Shown: positions 47,062 to 56,091 of the stretch, in pieces | Numbering within the stretch: position 1 is the first letter of the stretch | How the letters are laid out: every line of letters begins with the position of its first letter | From: Haliea salexigens DSM 19537 | GTDB lineage: Bacteria > Pseudomonadota > Gammaproteobacteria > Pseudomonadales > Halieaceae | DNA length: 64,000 nucleotides | Reading direction: 5' to 3' | NCBI RefSeq assembly: GCF_000423125.1 | Contig: NZ_AUHJ01000001.1 | Coordinates: 310,001 to 374,000 of the forward strand | Made by a program: the position numbers and the translations under genes | The notes under the pieces: model-generated | Databases searched by the model: none | What the model saw: only the letters and a program-made list of their open reading frames with translations | What the model was told of the DNA's origin: nothing

Positions 47062-48014
47062 AGCAGCTCCAGACAGTCGTTCGCCAGCGCCTGCTTTGCC
47101 GCGCGCTCCCGCATGATCGTTGATCTCACCTGCACCTCCATTCCGAGCGCCGCAATCTCTGGCGCCAGTGTAGCGTCACTGTGATCCAGCACAAACGTGG
47201 TGACCAGCCCGGGATAGTGCCGCGCGTAATGTTCTGCCACGCCCAGCGCTGTCACCGGCAGACCGAGTTCCGCCAACATCTTTGCCGCAGGCCCCTTCAG
47301 TGCCTGACCGGCGACAATAGGTGCCACTGCGACCACTTTGACCGCACACTCTCGCAGGGACTGCCAGAAATTGTCCAGCTGCAGCATGGGGTCGATGCTC
47401 ACAAAAGGATTGGAAGGACAAATAATCACCCCGGCCAGACTCTCTCCCGTGCAGAGCGCCTTGAGCTCCGGTTGCAGACGGGCCTGATCCACGCCCTGAA
47501 AGCGGAAGCCCCTGACCTGCGGGCGGCACTGCTCGCGCACAAAGTACGCCTGGAATGCCAGCTCGCCCTCGTCCGTCTGCACCTGGGTTGGCACCGGGTC
47601 GTCGCTCATGGGATAGACGTTCGCCGCCACGCCCAGCCGCCGCGCAAGCTCTGCGGTGACCGCCGAAAGGGAAACACCAGCCGACAGCTGGCCGGCTCGC
47701 CAGAGGTGCGTTGCCAGGTCGCGATCGCCCAGCCGAAACCAGGTGTCGCCCTCCAGGCCCTCCAGCGCCTGCAGCACGTGCCAGGTCTCTCCCGCAAGTC
47801 CCCAGCCCTGGGCGGTGTCACTGCGCCCGGACAATGTGTAAAGCACGGTGTCGATGTCCGGGCAGATAGTCAGCCCCAGGTGCTGGAAATCGTCGCCCGT
47901 ATTGCAGGCGATGTGCAGTTGCCCGGGAGGCAGGCAATCGTTCAGGCCGAGGCACAGTTTCGCTCCGCCCACACCGCCGGAGAGCGCCAACACCTGCCCT
48001 GCCAGCGGCGTCAC
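47058..48014 (-). CDS. cofD: 2-phospho-L-lactate transferase CofD
   Basis: 318 residues. N-terminal nucleotide loop LALSGGVGGAKLCLGL, then CNTGDDFQHLGLTICPDIDTVLYTL, and later VNQ-like MSDDPVPTQVQTDEGELAFQ and ICPSNPFVSIDPML, all CofD/FbiA signatures. Joins Fo to the GDP-activated C3 acid to give F420-0 (or dehydro- or 3PG-F420-0). Overlaps cofE upstream and cofCGH downstream by 4 bases each. Confidence 0.94.
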   Translation of the reverse strand: MTPLAGQVLALSGGVGGAKLCLGLNDCLPPGQLHIACNTGDDFQHLGLTICPDIDTVLYTLSGRSDTAQGWGLAGETWHVLQALEGLEGDTWFRLGDRDLATHLWRAGQLSAGVSLSAVTAELARRLGVAANVYPMSDDPVPTQVQTDEGELAFQAYFVREQCRPQVRGFRFQGVDQARLQPELKALCTGESLAGVIICPSNPFVSIDPMLQLDNFWQSLRECAVKVVAVAPIVAGQALKGPAAKMLAELGLPVTALGVAEHYARHYPGLVTTFVLDHSDATLAPEIAALGMEVQVRSTIMRERAAKQALANDCLELL

Positions 48015-48778
48015 CGGAACATGTCCTGTTCGCGAGGCCGCAACAGTGCGCGGGCGTCGCCCGTAGCAGGCCGCAACCGCGCACCGCGGGCCAGCACAAC
48101 GGGCAGGCCCTCGGCTGCCTGCCCCTGTACAAGAGAGGCCGCGGCGGCCAACTCATCGGCCACGGCGGGCTCCGTCACTTCCAGACGGTTACCAAAACGA
48201 TCGCAATCACCTATCTGGTTGAACAGCGGGTCGAGCCCCGCACAACCCAGCGCCAGGCCCACAGTCCCCACCCGCCAGGCCCTGCCCGAACTGTCGTTGA
48301 TAATAATCTGCGGCGCGATGCCGCAGCGAGCACCGAGGGCCTCACGCAACCGCGCAGCGGACGCATTGCAGTCCTGCGGGAGCAGCAGCACGCGCGGGTC
48401 AGCGCTATCGTTCTGGATATTGGAGCGGTCGATGCCGGCGTTGGCGTGAACATAGCCTTCGCGGTGCTCGACGATAATCACCCCCTTGCGCACCCGCAAA
48501 ACCTCGCGGGACTCGCGCAGGATGAGTTCTACCAGGCGGGGGTCCTTGTCCGCCTGCCGCGCAAGCTCGCACGCGCGCTCGCCCGGCTCAACCTCGGCCA
48601 GGCGGCGGTAGCGGTTTTCGGCCTTGGAAACGATTTTCTGCGCCAGCACCAGCACATCACCGGCCTGCAGTTGCAAACCGTTGTGCTCCAGGCTGGCGTG
48701 AATCAGTGTGGCGAGGTCATCCCCCGGCGCGACTTCGGGAAAGCCCTCCAGGGGAATCAGTTCAAGCCGTGCACTCAT
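48011..48778 (-). CDS. cofE: F420-0:gamma-glutamyl ligase CofE
   Basis: 255 residues. Adds glutamates to F420-0 using GTP. Family segments: LAQKIVSKAENR near residue 47, GVIIVEHREGYVHANAGIDRSN, INDSSGRAWRVGTVGLALG, and GRLEVTEP-like NRLEVTEPAVADELA. It is the single-domain form; the FMN-reductase domain of actinobacterial FbiB is absent. I start at ATG 48778, which overlaps the npdG stop; the upstream open frame lies inside npdG. Confidence 0.93.
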   Translation of the reverse strand: MSARLELIPLEGFPEVAPGDDLATLIHASLEHNGLQLQAGDVLVLAQKIVSKAENRYRRLAEVEPGERACELARQADKDPRLVELILRESREVLRVRKGVIIVEHREGYVHANAGIDRSNIQNDSADPRVLLLPQDCNASAARLREALGARCGIAPQIIINDSSGRAWRVGTVGLALGCAGLDPLFNQIGDCDRFGNRLEVTEPAVADELAAAASLVQGQAAEGLPVVLARGARLRPATGDARALLRPREQDMFR

Positions 48779-49458
48779 CCATGGCTGTCCAGGCCGGAAA
48801 TCCGAATACCGGCATGGCAGCTGTACTGCTTGTTGATGGTGATCAATACCGAGGTCAGCGCCTCGGCCGCAGCGGCGTTGGCGATCATGCCGGCGTGGAA
48901 ACCACGCAGACCGGCCGCTTCCACCAGCGTGATAACGGCGGCGCGGGCTTCTTTCTTGTTGCCACACACCAGCACATCGCAGTCCACGGCACCTTCATCC
49001 TGCAAATGCGCGGCGGCGACGTTCTGGAACGCCGACACAACATCCACAGTCTCACCCAGCAGGTCCTGGGCAATCTGTCCGGCACTGCCCTCCGGTGGCA
49101 ACTGCACACGGGCAACGCGCGGCGGCACCAGGGGCACGGTGACATCGATCAGGATCTTGCCTTGCAGTGCCGGCGCGACCAGCTCCAGCGTGCTCTTCTG
49201 GTGGCTGAAAGGGACTGTGATCGCGACGATGTCGGCGGCCTCTGCTGCCGCCAGGTTCTCCATCGACTCCACTGCGACCGACACACCCCGCGCCGCCATG
49301 ACCTCGCGCAGATCGCCGGCAGCCTGTTCGGCTTTCTCTTCTGTCCGCGAGCCGATGATGACCCGATAGCCTGCCTGCGCCCAGCGCCGTGCCAAACCCG
49401 TACCCAGATCGCCAGTGCCGCCCAGAATGGCAAGTACCGGCAGAGATTCTGTTGTCAT
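48775..49458 (-). CDS. npdG: F420-dependent NADP reductase NpdG
   Basis: 227 residues. N-terminal Rossmann motif LAILGGTGDLGTGLARRWAQAG with the NADP-phosphate-binding IIGSRTEEKAEQ; VAITVPFSHQKSTLE and CDVLVCGNKKEAR follow as in archaeal and bacterial Fno/NpdG. Moves hydride between NADPH and F420, keeping F420H2 available. First gene of the F420 operon. No strong Shine-Dalgarno before the ATG. Confidence 0.9.
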   Translation of the reverse strand: MTTESLPVLAILGGTGDLGTGLARRWAQAGYRVIIGSRTEEKAEQAAGDLREVMAARGVSVAVESMENLAAAEAADIVAITVPFSHQKSTLELVAPALQGKILIDVTVPLVPPRVARVQLPPEGSAGQIAQDLLGETVDVVSAFQNVAAAHLQDEGAVDCDVLVCGNKKEARAAVITLVEAAGLRGFHAGMIANAAAAEALTSVLITINKQYSCHAGIRISGLDSHG

Positions 49459-49667
49459 AACTATCTACGTCCTGATTGCTTGGTGGAGAGGCAGGCAGTT
49501 CAGCAAAGTCTACCGACGGCGCCTCTGTTTGCCTGAAAATGGCCGCTTGTCCATCGCGGTTTCCCGTTTTTCTGTGACCGGGTTAGGATGCGCGAGGCCG
49601 AGGCATCTTAGGCAATTCACACGCCGATCACAAGTTGCCCGCTACGCGTAACAAGGAGCAGTGAACT

Positions 49668-50450
49668 ATGCAGAACCCCATGGATTTCAACGGTCGCGTC
49701 GTGCTGGTGACAGGCGGCGGCAAAGGCGTCGGCCGCGGCATCAGCGAACGCTTTATGGCCGCCGGCGCGGAGGTTGCCATCTGTGGCCGTAATCCACCGG
49801 AGCAACTGCCCGCTGCGGGCGGGCGCGAGGCCTTTTTCGTCGCCTGTGATGTACGCAAATACGAGCAGCTGGAAGCGATGGTCGATGCGGTGGTGGCCCG
49901 CTTCGGGCGCCTGGACGTGCTGGTGAACAACGCCGGTGGCGCACCCGAAGCAGAGGCGGCGACGGTTTCACCCCGTTTTCATGAATCCATCATTGCGCTG
50001 AACCTGACGTCGGCGCTGCACGCCGCACAACTCGCCAACCGGGTCATGCAGGCGCAGCCATCGGGCGGCAGTATCATCAATATCGCCAGCGTCAGCACCA
50101 TCCGACCATCGCCGGGCACCGCAGCCTACGGTGCCGCCAAGGCTGGCCTGGTCAACCTGGGGCAATCGCTGGCGGTGGAGTGGGGACCGCTGGTGCGGAT
50201 CAATGCCATCATCGCGGGGTTGGTCGAAACCGAACAGTCACACCTGCACTACGGGGATGCTGAAGGCGTGGCCGCGGTGGGCCGCACCATACCCCTGGGC
50301 CGGATGGCGGTGCCCGAGGACATCGGCGATGCCTGCCTCTTCCTGGCCTCGCCGCTGGCGTCATACGTCAGCGGCACCAGCATTGCGGTGCATGGCGGCG
50401 GAGAAAAGCCGGCCTTCCTGCAGGCAGCCAATACAACCAGCGCCTCATGA
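49668..50450 (+). CDS. Short-chain dehydrogenase/reductase
   Basis: 260 residues. Rossmann motif VVLVTGGGKGVGRGISERF near residue 11, NNAGG, catalytic Ser in INIASVSTI and Tyr/Lys in YGAAKAGLVNLG. C-terminal SDR end VSGTSIAVHGGGEKPAFLQ. AAGGAG lies nine bases before ATG 49668. Divergent from npdG, with a 209-base gap, and overlapping the PQQ dehydrogenase gene by 4 bases. Substrate unknown; oxidation or reduction of an alcohol/ketone is implied. Confidence 0.85.
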   Translation: MQNPMDFNGRVVLVTGGGKGVGRGISERFMAAGAEVAICGRNPPEQLPAAGGREAFFVACDVRKYEQLEAMVDAVVARFGRLDVLVNNAGGAPEAEAATVSPRFHESIIALNLTSALHAAQLANRVMQAQPSGGSIINIASVSTIRPSPGTAAYGAAKAGLVNLGQSLAVEWGPLVRINAIIAGLVETEQSHLHYGDAEGVAAVGRTIPLGRMAVPEDIGDACLFLASPLASYVSGTSIAVHGGGEKPAFLQAANTTSAS

Positions 50451-52450
50451 CGACGCCGCGTAGCCTGACCGCACTCCTGACCGCCTTTACCCTGGCGACA
50501 GGCTGCCATGCCGCAAGCGAGGGTGCCCCCACCGGTGTGGCCTCGGCTGACACCGGCACAGCTGCCCAGGGCTGGCCCCACTATGGCGGCAAGGACGCCG
50601 GACAGCACGCGGAACTCACCGACATTACGCCGCAGAACGTCAACCAGCTGAAACTTGCCTGGAGCCATCATTCTGGCGACTTCAGTGACGGCAGCGGTGA
50701 ATGGGGCCTGAGCTCACTGCAGGTGACACCTCTGGTTGACGGCGACACACTCTACTACTGCACCCCATTCGGGCGTGTATTTGCCCTGAACGCCGAAACC
50801 GGTGAAGAGCGCTGGGTGTTTGATCCCGAGGTGGAAAACCGCCGCAGCGGCATGTACCCGGTGGTGTGCCGCGGCGTGGCCCTGTGGCGCGCAGGGGAGC
50901 CTGCCGAGGCGGCCGCGAGCTGCGGCGTGCGCATCCTCTATGGCACGCGCGATGCCGAGTTGATCGCGCTGGATGCGCGCAGCGGTGAGCCCTGTGCGGA
51001 TTTTGGCAACGCGGGACGTGTTTCCCTGAAAGAAGATATCAGCGGTGCCGAACCGCTGGTGTACTACCCGACCTCGCCGCCCTGGATCCAGAATGACCTG
51101 GCGGTGATTGGCGCGCTGGTTCCGGACAACGAGCGCAAGGATGTTCCCTCCGGTGTCGTGCGCGCGTTTGACGTGCGTACGGGGCAGTTGGCGTGGGCCT
51201 GGGAACCGGTCACCGCTGACTACCGCGAGCGGCATCGCGACAGCCTCGGTCGCGCGCGCTACCACCAGGGCAGCCCCAATGTCTGGGCGCCCATCGCTGG
51301 CGACCCTGAACGCGGCCTGATCTATGTGCCCACCGGCAACCCGGCTCCGGACCTGTTTGGCGGGGAACGCGATGGCATAGATGCCTACGGCTCTTCCGTC
51401 GTCGCGCTGGATGCCGACAGCGGTGACGTGCGCTGGCACTTCCAGACCGTGCACCACGACGTGTGGGACTATGACGTGGCATCACAGCCAACCCTGTTCC
51501 GTATTCCCGGGGTCGGAGGTGGACGCGCCGGGCTGGCACAGGCCACCAAGATGGGGCACGTGTTCCTGCTCGACCGACAAACTGGCGAGCCGCTGTATCC
51601 GGTGGAGGAGCGTCCCGTGCCGCAGGCCGGTGTGCCGGGTGAGACCCTCTCCCCCACGCAGCCGTTTCCCACACATCCCGGCCCCCTGCACCAACCCGCG
51701 AAACTGGGGCCCGAACACATGGACGGACTGGTGTGGCTGGACAAGCTTGCCTGCCAGAAGGAGCTCGCACGCTACCGCTCGGACGGTATGTTCACGCCCC
51801 CCAGCCTTGAGGGCAGTGTGCTCTATCCCAGCACCACCGGCGGCATCAATTGGGGAGGCGTCAGCATTGATCCCGAGCGCGGCCTGCTGATCGCCAACCA
51901 GATGCACCTGGCAACGGTAGTGCAACTGCTTCCCCGCGCGGAATACGATGCGCTCAACCCGGAGGCAGGGTATCCCCTGGAACACTATGCGATGCAGGGC
52001 AGCCCCTATGGCGTGCGCCGTTTCCCGCTGTTCTCGCCCCTGGGTGCCCCCTGCAATCCGCGCCCGTGGGGCAGCCTGACGGCCGTGGATCTGCGCTCGG
52101 GTGAGGTCGCCTGGACGCGGCCACTGGGCACCACGCGCGGCCAGGCGCCGTGGCCTTTCTGGTTCGAGGCGGGCTCCCCCAACGCCGGTGGGCCGCTGAC
52201 GACGGCGTCGGGTGTCATCTTCATTGCCGCTACCACGGACTCGTACCTGCGCGCTTTCTCCAGCGAGACTGGCGAGCAGCTGTGGCAATACGATCTGCCC
52301 TACACCGGGAACGCGACGCCTCTGAGCTACCGGGCCACAGTGGGCGGGCGACAATTCGTCGTGCTGGCGGCCGGCGGGCACGGCTGGTCGACAGCGGGGG
52401 ATGCCATCATGGCCTTCGCGCTGCCGGAAAAAGCGCCCACCACACCCTAG
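50447..52450 (+). CDS. PQQ-dependent dehydrogenase, glucose/quinate-type, periplasmic
   Basis: 667 residues. Signal peptide with a lipobox-like LATGC near residues 16-20, then an eight-bladed quinoprotein propeller. Typical segments: VTPLVDGDTLYYCTPFGRVFALNAETGEERW, HHDVWDYDVASQPTLF, GGINWGGVSIDPERGLL and the C-terminal GRQFVVLAAGGHG. It lacks the N-terminal membrane domain of Gcd, so it is probably anchored as a lipoprotein or soluble. No cytochrome c domain and no pqq genes nearby. Overlaps the SDR gene (ATGA). Confidence 0.85.
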   Translation: MTTPRSLTALLTAFTLATGCHAASEGAPTGVASADTGTAAQGWPHYGGKDAGQHAELTDITPQNVNQLKLAWSHHSGDFSDGSGEWGLSSLQVTPLVDGDTLYYCTPFGRVFALNAETGEERWVFDPEVENRRSGMYPVVCRGVALWRAGEPAEAAASCGVRILYGTRDAELIALDARSGEPCADFGNAGRVSLKEDISGAEPLVYYPTSPPWIQNDLAVIGALVPDNERKDVPSGVVRAFDVRTGQLAWAWEPVTADYRERHRDSLGRARYHQGSPNVWAPIAGDPERGLIYVPTGNPAPDLFGGERDGIDAYGSSVVALDADSGDVRWHFQTVHHDVWDYDVASQPTLFRIPGVGGGRAGLAQATKMGHVFLLDRQTGEPLYPVEERPVPQAGVPGETLSPTQPFPTHPGPLHQPAKLGPEHMDGLVWLDKLACQKELARYRSDGMFTPPSLEGSVLYPSTTGGINWGGVSIDPERGLLIANQMHLATVVQLLPRAEYDALNPEAGYPLEHYAMQGSPYGVRRFPLFSPLGAPCNPRPWGSLTAVDLRSGEVAWTRPLGTTRGQAPWPFWFEAGSPNAGGPLTTASGVIFIAATTDSYLRAFSSETGEQLWQYDLPYTGNATPLSYRATVGGRQFVVLAAGGHGWSTAGDAIMAFALPEKAPTTP

Positions 52451-52479
52451 CAACGGGCCTCGGCACACCACACCAGTGC

Positions 52480-52507
52480 TTGTCGCTGTGTGCTGTGCAG
52501 GTATACT
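52480..52507 (+). promoter_or_regulatory. Putative promoter of DUF1631/LuxR operon
   Basis: TTGTCG at 52480-52485 (4 of 6), 16-base spacer, TATACT at 52502-52507 (5 of 6). It lies in the 150-base gap after the PQQ dehydrogenase. Confidence 0.5.
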
Positions 52508-52662
52508 GCGCCCAAAAGGTCGCCGTGCGGCGGGAGTTTCCCCATCCGAATCAGAGCTGACATGTCACCTGCCAACCTTAACGCAATGCGCGCAACACAG
52601 TTGCAGTGTTATCCGCCGGACGATGGTCAACAGTGGCCGTTGGCCGCGCCAGAGAGGTTCGC

Positions 52663-55600
52663 TTGAACGCGTTTGACACCTACCGCCAGATCAGTGAACG
52701 CGAACTGGAGCGACGCTTTGCGCGTTTTCTGGAGGAGCTCACGGAGAACCTCCTGCGCTCCTCGCCCTCGCCACGCCAGGGCCAGATATCACGCACCCAG
52801 GTCACCGATGCCATCGGCATTCTGCAAATCCACCAGCGTGGCATGCTGGCCAGTTTCCTCGGCCACTACCACAGCTTCCACGACAACCTGACCCCGCCCG
52901 CCGCCGAGCTGCATCACTGGTGGGATGTAATGGATGAAAGTGGAACGATGGACCTGGTGGACCTACACACCTTCGAGAACTATCTCGCAGTCGACCGCCT
53001 CGCCCACGTTGGCGAGGACCTGCACCGCATTGGCATGGAAGCCCTGCAAATCCGTGTGGCAGAGCTGGTGCAGACCGACCCGCTGAAACTGCGCCTGCCC
53101 GAGCACGTGGCACAGCTGGCCCGATCACTGCAACTGGTACTTGAGGAATACCGGGTACCGCAACAGCTCACCCAGCGCATTTACGACCAGTTTGCCCGGC
53201 ACTTCGTGCGCAACCTCGACAGCCTGTACCGGCACTTGAACGACATTCTTGAGCAGGCGGGAATCCGGCCGGACCTTGAGGGTGAGATCCTGGCCAACGG
53301 CTCACTGCTGCGCAAGGCGGATGAGCGCCCGGATCGCACCCGCCGGCGCCAGCAGGACGCGGGGCTGGGAGGCAGCAGCGCGAACGGAGGTGGCGGTGCG
53401 GAGAGTCGCCCGCAGCAGCTGTACTCATCGGTCATCAACGCACTGAACTTCAAGCGTGAAGTGGAACAGCAGCCGCAACCAGCGGGCGCGGTGCTCGATA
53501 CCCAGAAGTTGATCAACGCCCTCGCCCAATTGCAGCAGATCGGCAAGTCACCGCAGGCCGCAGCGGGTGAAACCGCCGTTGCGGACTTTTTGCTGGGCCA
53601 GACACCGGGATTGAAAGGTGACGCTGCGCTGAGCGCGGAAAACCGCAATCAGCTCGAGATGATCGACAGCCTGTTCGAGACCATTCGCTCGCAACTCGAT
53701 GTCAGCAGCGAACTGCAGCCGGTACTGAGCGACCTGCAATTGCCGTTGGCGCGGCTGGCGCTCACCGAACCGCAGTTTTTCCTGCAGCCAGACCATCCGG
53801 CACGCACGCTGGTAGATAAACTGGCTGCGCTTGGCAGCTCGGCCAATTTCCCCAACCGCATGCTGGAAAGCCGCGTTGCCGAAATTGTAGCGGCTATCGT
53901 TCGCGACTATGACGGTGATTCCGCCGTATTCGTTGCAGCACTGGAGCATGTGGAGCGGCTGTCCAGGCAGCAGTCGCAAGCCCACGCGCGCAATATCGAG
54001 CGGGTGGTCAAGACCCAGGAAGGCAAGGAAAAGCTGCGCGGCGCACGCGATGCAGTGGAAAATGTGGTGCGCGAGTGCCTGCCCCCGGGGCAGATTCCCC
54101 GCATTCTGCAGGAACTGATTGACCACGGCTGGCGCGACCTCATGGTACTGACCCATGTCAAACAGGGCGTGGAGAGCGACGATTGGGAAGAGCAGAGACG
54201 CACGCTGCAGCTGCTGACCACCTGGTTGCTCGAGCAGCAGCGTGGCGAGGTCAGTGAAGACCAGAGCGTTGAAAGAAGCCTTGAAGCCGAGCCCTTCATC
54301 GACCTGATGGAACAGCAGATCAGCGGTGCCCTGCCCGGCAACGTCTCTATTCAGGCGGTGTTCGATGAGCTGCGTGGCGTGCTTGCCGGCGACATCGCCG
54401 TGGACATGCTGCAGCGCGACAGCGAAGCGGACGAGGATACGGACGGCGAGGCACCACCCACGCGCGAGGAACGCCTGGCAAAAACGCGACGGCTGCGCCG
54501 CTGGGTGCAGCGCGTCGATACCCTGGGCAAGGGCATGTGGCTGAACTACCGCGACAAGGCCGGGGTCAAGCATCGCATCCAGCTGGCCTGGATCAGCGAC
54601 GACCGGGAGCGCTTCCTGTTCGTCAACGACCGCGGCCAGAAAGTCGCGGAGTTCAATCAGGTGCAGCTGGCGCGCCAGCTCAGCCGTGGCGCGCAGCCCC
54701 CGGCGCCTGCCGATCGCCTTTCGGTTGTCGACCAGAGTATGTACAACACGCTGGAGGACGTGCAGCGCACGCTGAGCTTCGCCCGCAACCACGACCCCCT
54801 TACCCGCCTGATCAACCGCGACATCTTCATCGACCAGGTCGGGCGTGCGCTGCGCCACGCGCACACCCACCACTCGCAACACGCCATATTGCTGCTCAAC
54901 ATCGACCGCTTCGGCCTGGTCAACGACATTTACGACCGCATCAGCGGCGACCAGGTGCTGCTTGAATTCTCCCGGCTGCTGGCACAGCTGCACGGGCGCA
55001 AAACATCTTCCGCGCGCCTGGAGGAAGACACCTTTGCCATACTGCTGGTGGATGGCAATATCGAGAAAGCGCAGGCACTCGCGGAGCAGGTGCGCAGCGA
55101 TATCGCCGATGGCAGCGTGGACATTGACGGCGAAAAGGTCAGTTTCACTGTATCGGTGGGTATTGCGCCCATTCAGGACTACAGCCCGGACGTCGACTCG
55201 GTCATGGCCAACGCGCAGGCAGCGGTCACCCAGGCCAAACAGCTCGGCCGCAACCGCGTGCACCTGTACGAGGCCAGCGAAGAAACCGTGCGCACCCTGC
55301 GCAGTGAACAACGCCGCTCACGCAAGGCACTTGAAGACGAGCTTTCCAGCGAGCGCTTCATGCTGCGAGCTCAGCCTATCGTCAAAACCGCCATGACCGG
55401 CGACAGCTCCACCACGCGTCACTATGAACTGCTGCTGGCCATGCGTGACAAGAGCGGCAAACTGAGTTCCCCCCAGAGCTTCATTACGTCCGCTGAGCGT
55501 CACGGCATCATGACGTTGGTAGACCGCTGGGTGGTGCGCGAGGCCTTCATGTGGATCAACTCCCTGATGGATGCACAGAAAGTGGTGCCCAGTGTGGCGA

Positions 55601-56091
55601 TCAACCTGTCTGGCGCCAGCGTCACCGATGACGCATTCCTCGACTTCCTGTTCGAGCAGATCTCCGAATTCGGCGTGGGCACCAACCGGCTGTGCTTCGA
55701 AATCACCGAAACCGGCACCATCTCCAACCTGGTCAAAGCGGCGGATTTCGTACGCGCCTTCCGCAATATTGGCTGCAAGTTCTCCATCGACGACTTCGGC
55801 ACCGGCCTCGCCAGCCACAACTACCTGCGTGAACTGCCGGTGGACTACGTCAAAATCGACGGCAGCTTCATCACCGGCATCGACCAGGACAGCAACGACT
55901 ACGCCATGGCGCGCTCGATCAATGACCTCGCCCACTTTCTGGGCCAGGAAACGATTGCAGAATCGGTGGAGAACGAGGCCATTATCCGCAAACTCCAGGA
56001 GATTGGCGTTGACTACCTGCAGGGCTGGGGCATCGGCCGCCCCAAACCGCTCGCAGAGGTCACCCTCGATCTGTCGAGTATCGAAAAATGA
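52663..56091 (+). CDS. DUF1631 - degenerate GGDEF - EAL protein
   Basis: About 1142 residues. Residues 1-690 are DUF1631-like: a long helical region, then a PilZ-like tail (GMWLNYRDKAGVKHRIQLAWIS ... FLFVNDRGQKVAEF is split by a few residues). A diguanylate cyclase domain follows (about 695-870) with DPLTRLINRD but EEDTF in place of GGDEF, so it is probably inactive. The EAL domain (about 900-1140) has ELL for EAL, and keeps FEITETG, DDFGTG, VDYVKIDGSF and AESVEN, so it may hydrolyse c-di-GMP. TTG 52663 with AGAGAGG five bases upstream is my start; GTG 52606 is possible. Overlaps the next gene by 4 bases. Confidence 0.85.
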   Translation: MNAFDTYRQISERELERRFARFLEELTENLLRSSPSPRQGQISRTQVTDAIGILQIHQRGMLASFLGHYHSFHDNLTPPAAELHHWWDVMDESGTMDLVDLHTFENYLAVDRLAHVGEDLHRIGMEALQIRVAELVQTDPLKLRLPEHVAQLARSLQLVLEEYRVPQQLTQRIYDQFARHFVRNLDSLYRHLNDILEQAGIRPDLEGEILANGSLLRKADERPDRTRRRQQDAGLGGSSANGGGGAESRPQQLYSSVINALNFKREVEQQPQPAGAVLDTQKLINALAQLQQIGKSPQAAAGETAVADFLLGQTPGLKGDAALSAENRNQLEMIDSLFETIRSQLDVSSELQPVLSDLQLPLARLALTEPQFFLQPDHPARTLVDKLAALGSSANFPNRMLESRVAEIVAAIVRDYDGDSAVFVAALEHVERLSRQQSQAHARNIERVVKTQEGKEKLRGARDAVENVVRECLPPGQIPRILQELIDHGWRDLMVLTHVKQGVESDDWEEQRRTLQLLTTWLLEQQRGEVSEDQSVERSLEAEPFIDLMEQQISGALPGNVSIQAVFDELRGVLAGDIAVDMLQRDSEADEDTDGEAPPTREERLAKTRRLRRWVQRVDTLGKGMWLNYRDKAGVKHRIQLAWISDDRERFLFVNDRGQKVAEFNQVQLARQLSRGAQPPAPADRLSVVDQSMYNTLEDVQRTLSFARNHDPLTRLINRDIFIDQVGRALRHAHTHHSQHAILLLNIDRFGLVNDIYDRISGDQVLLEFSRLLAQLHGRKTSSARLEEDTFAILLVDGNIEKAQALAEQVRSDIADGSVDIDGEKVSFTVSVGIAPIQDYSPDVDSVMANAQAAVTQAKQLGRNRVHLYEASEETVRTLRSEQRRSRKALEDELSSERFMLRAQPIVKTAMTGDSSTTRHYELLLAMRDKSGKLSSPQSFITSAERHGIMTLVDRWVVREAFMWINSLMDAQKVVPSVAINLSGASVTDDAFLDFLFEQISEFGVGTNRLCFEITETGTISNLVKAADFVRAFRNIGCKFSIDDFGTGLASHNYLRELPVDYVKIDGSFITGIDQDSNDYAMARSINDLAHFLGQETIAESVENEAIIRKLQEIGVDYLQGWGIGRPKPLAEVTLDLSSIEK

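Noticed and set aside
53548-55311. 587-codon minus-strand open frame
   Set aside because: Antisense to the DUF1631-GGDEF-EAL gene; no domain seen.
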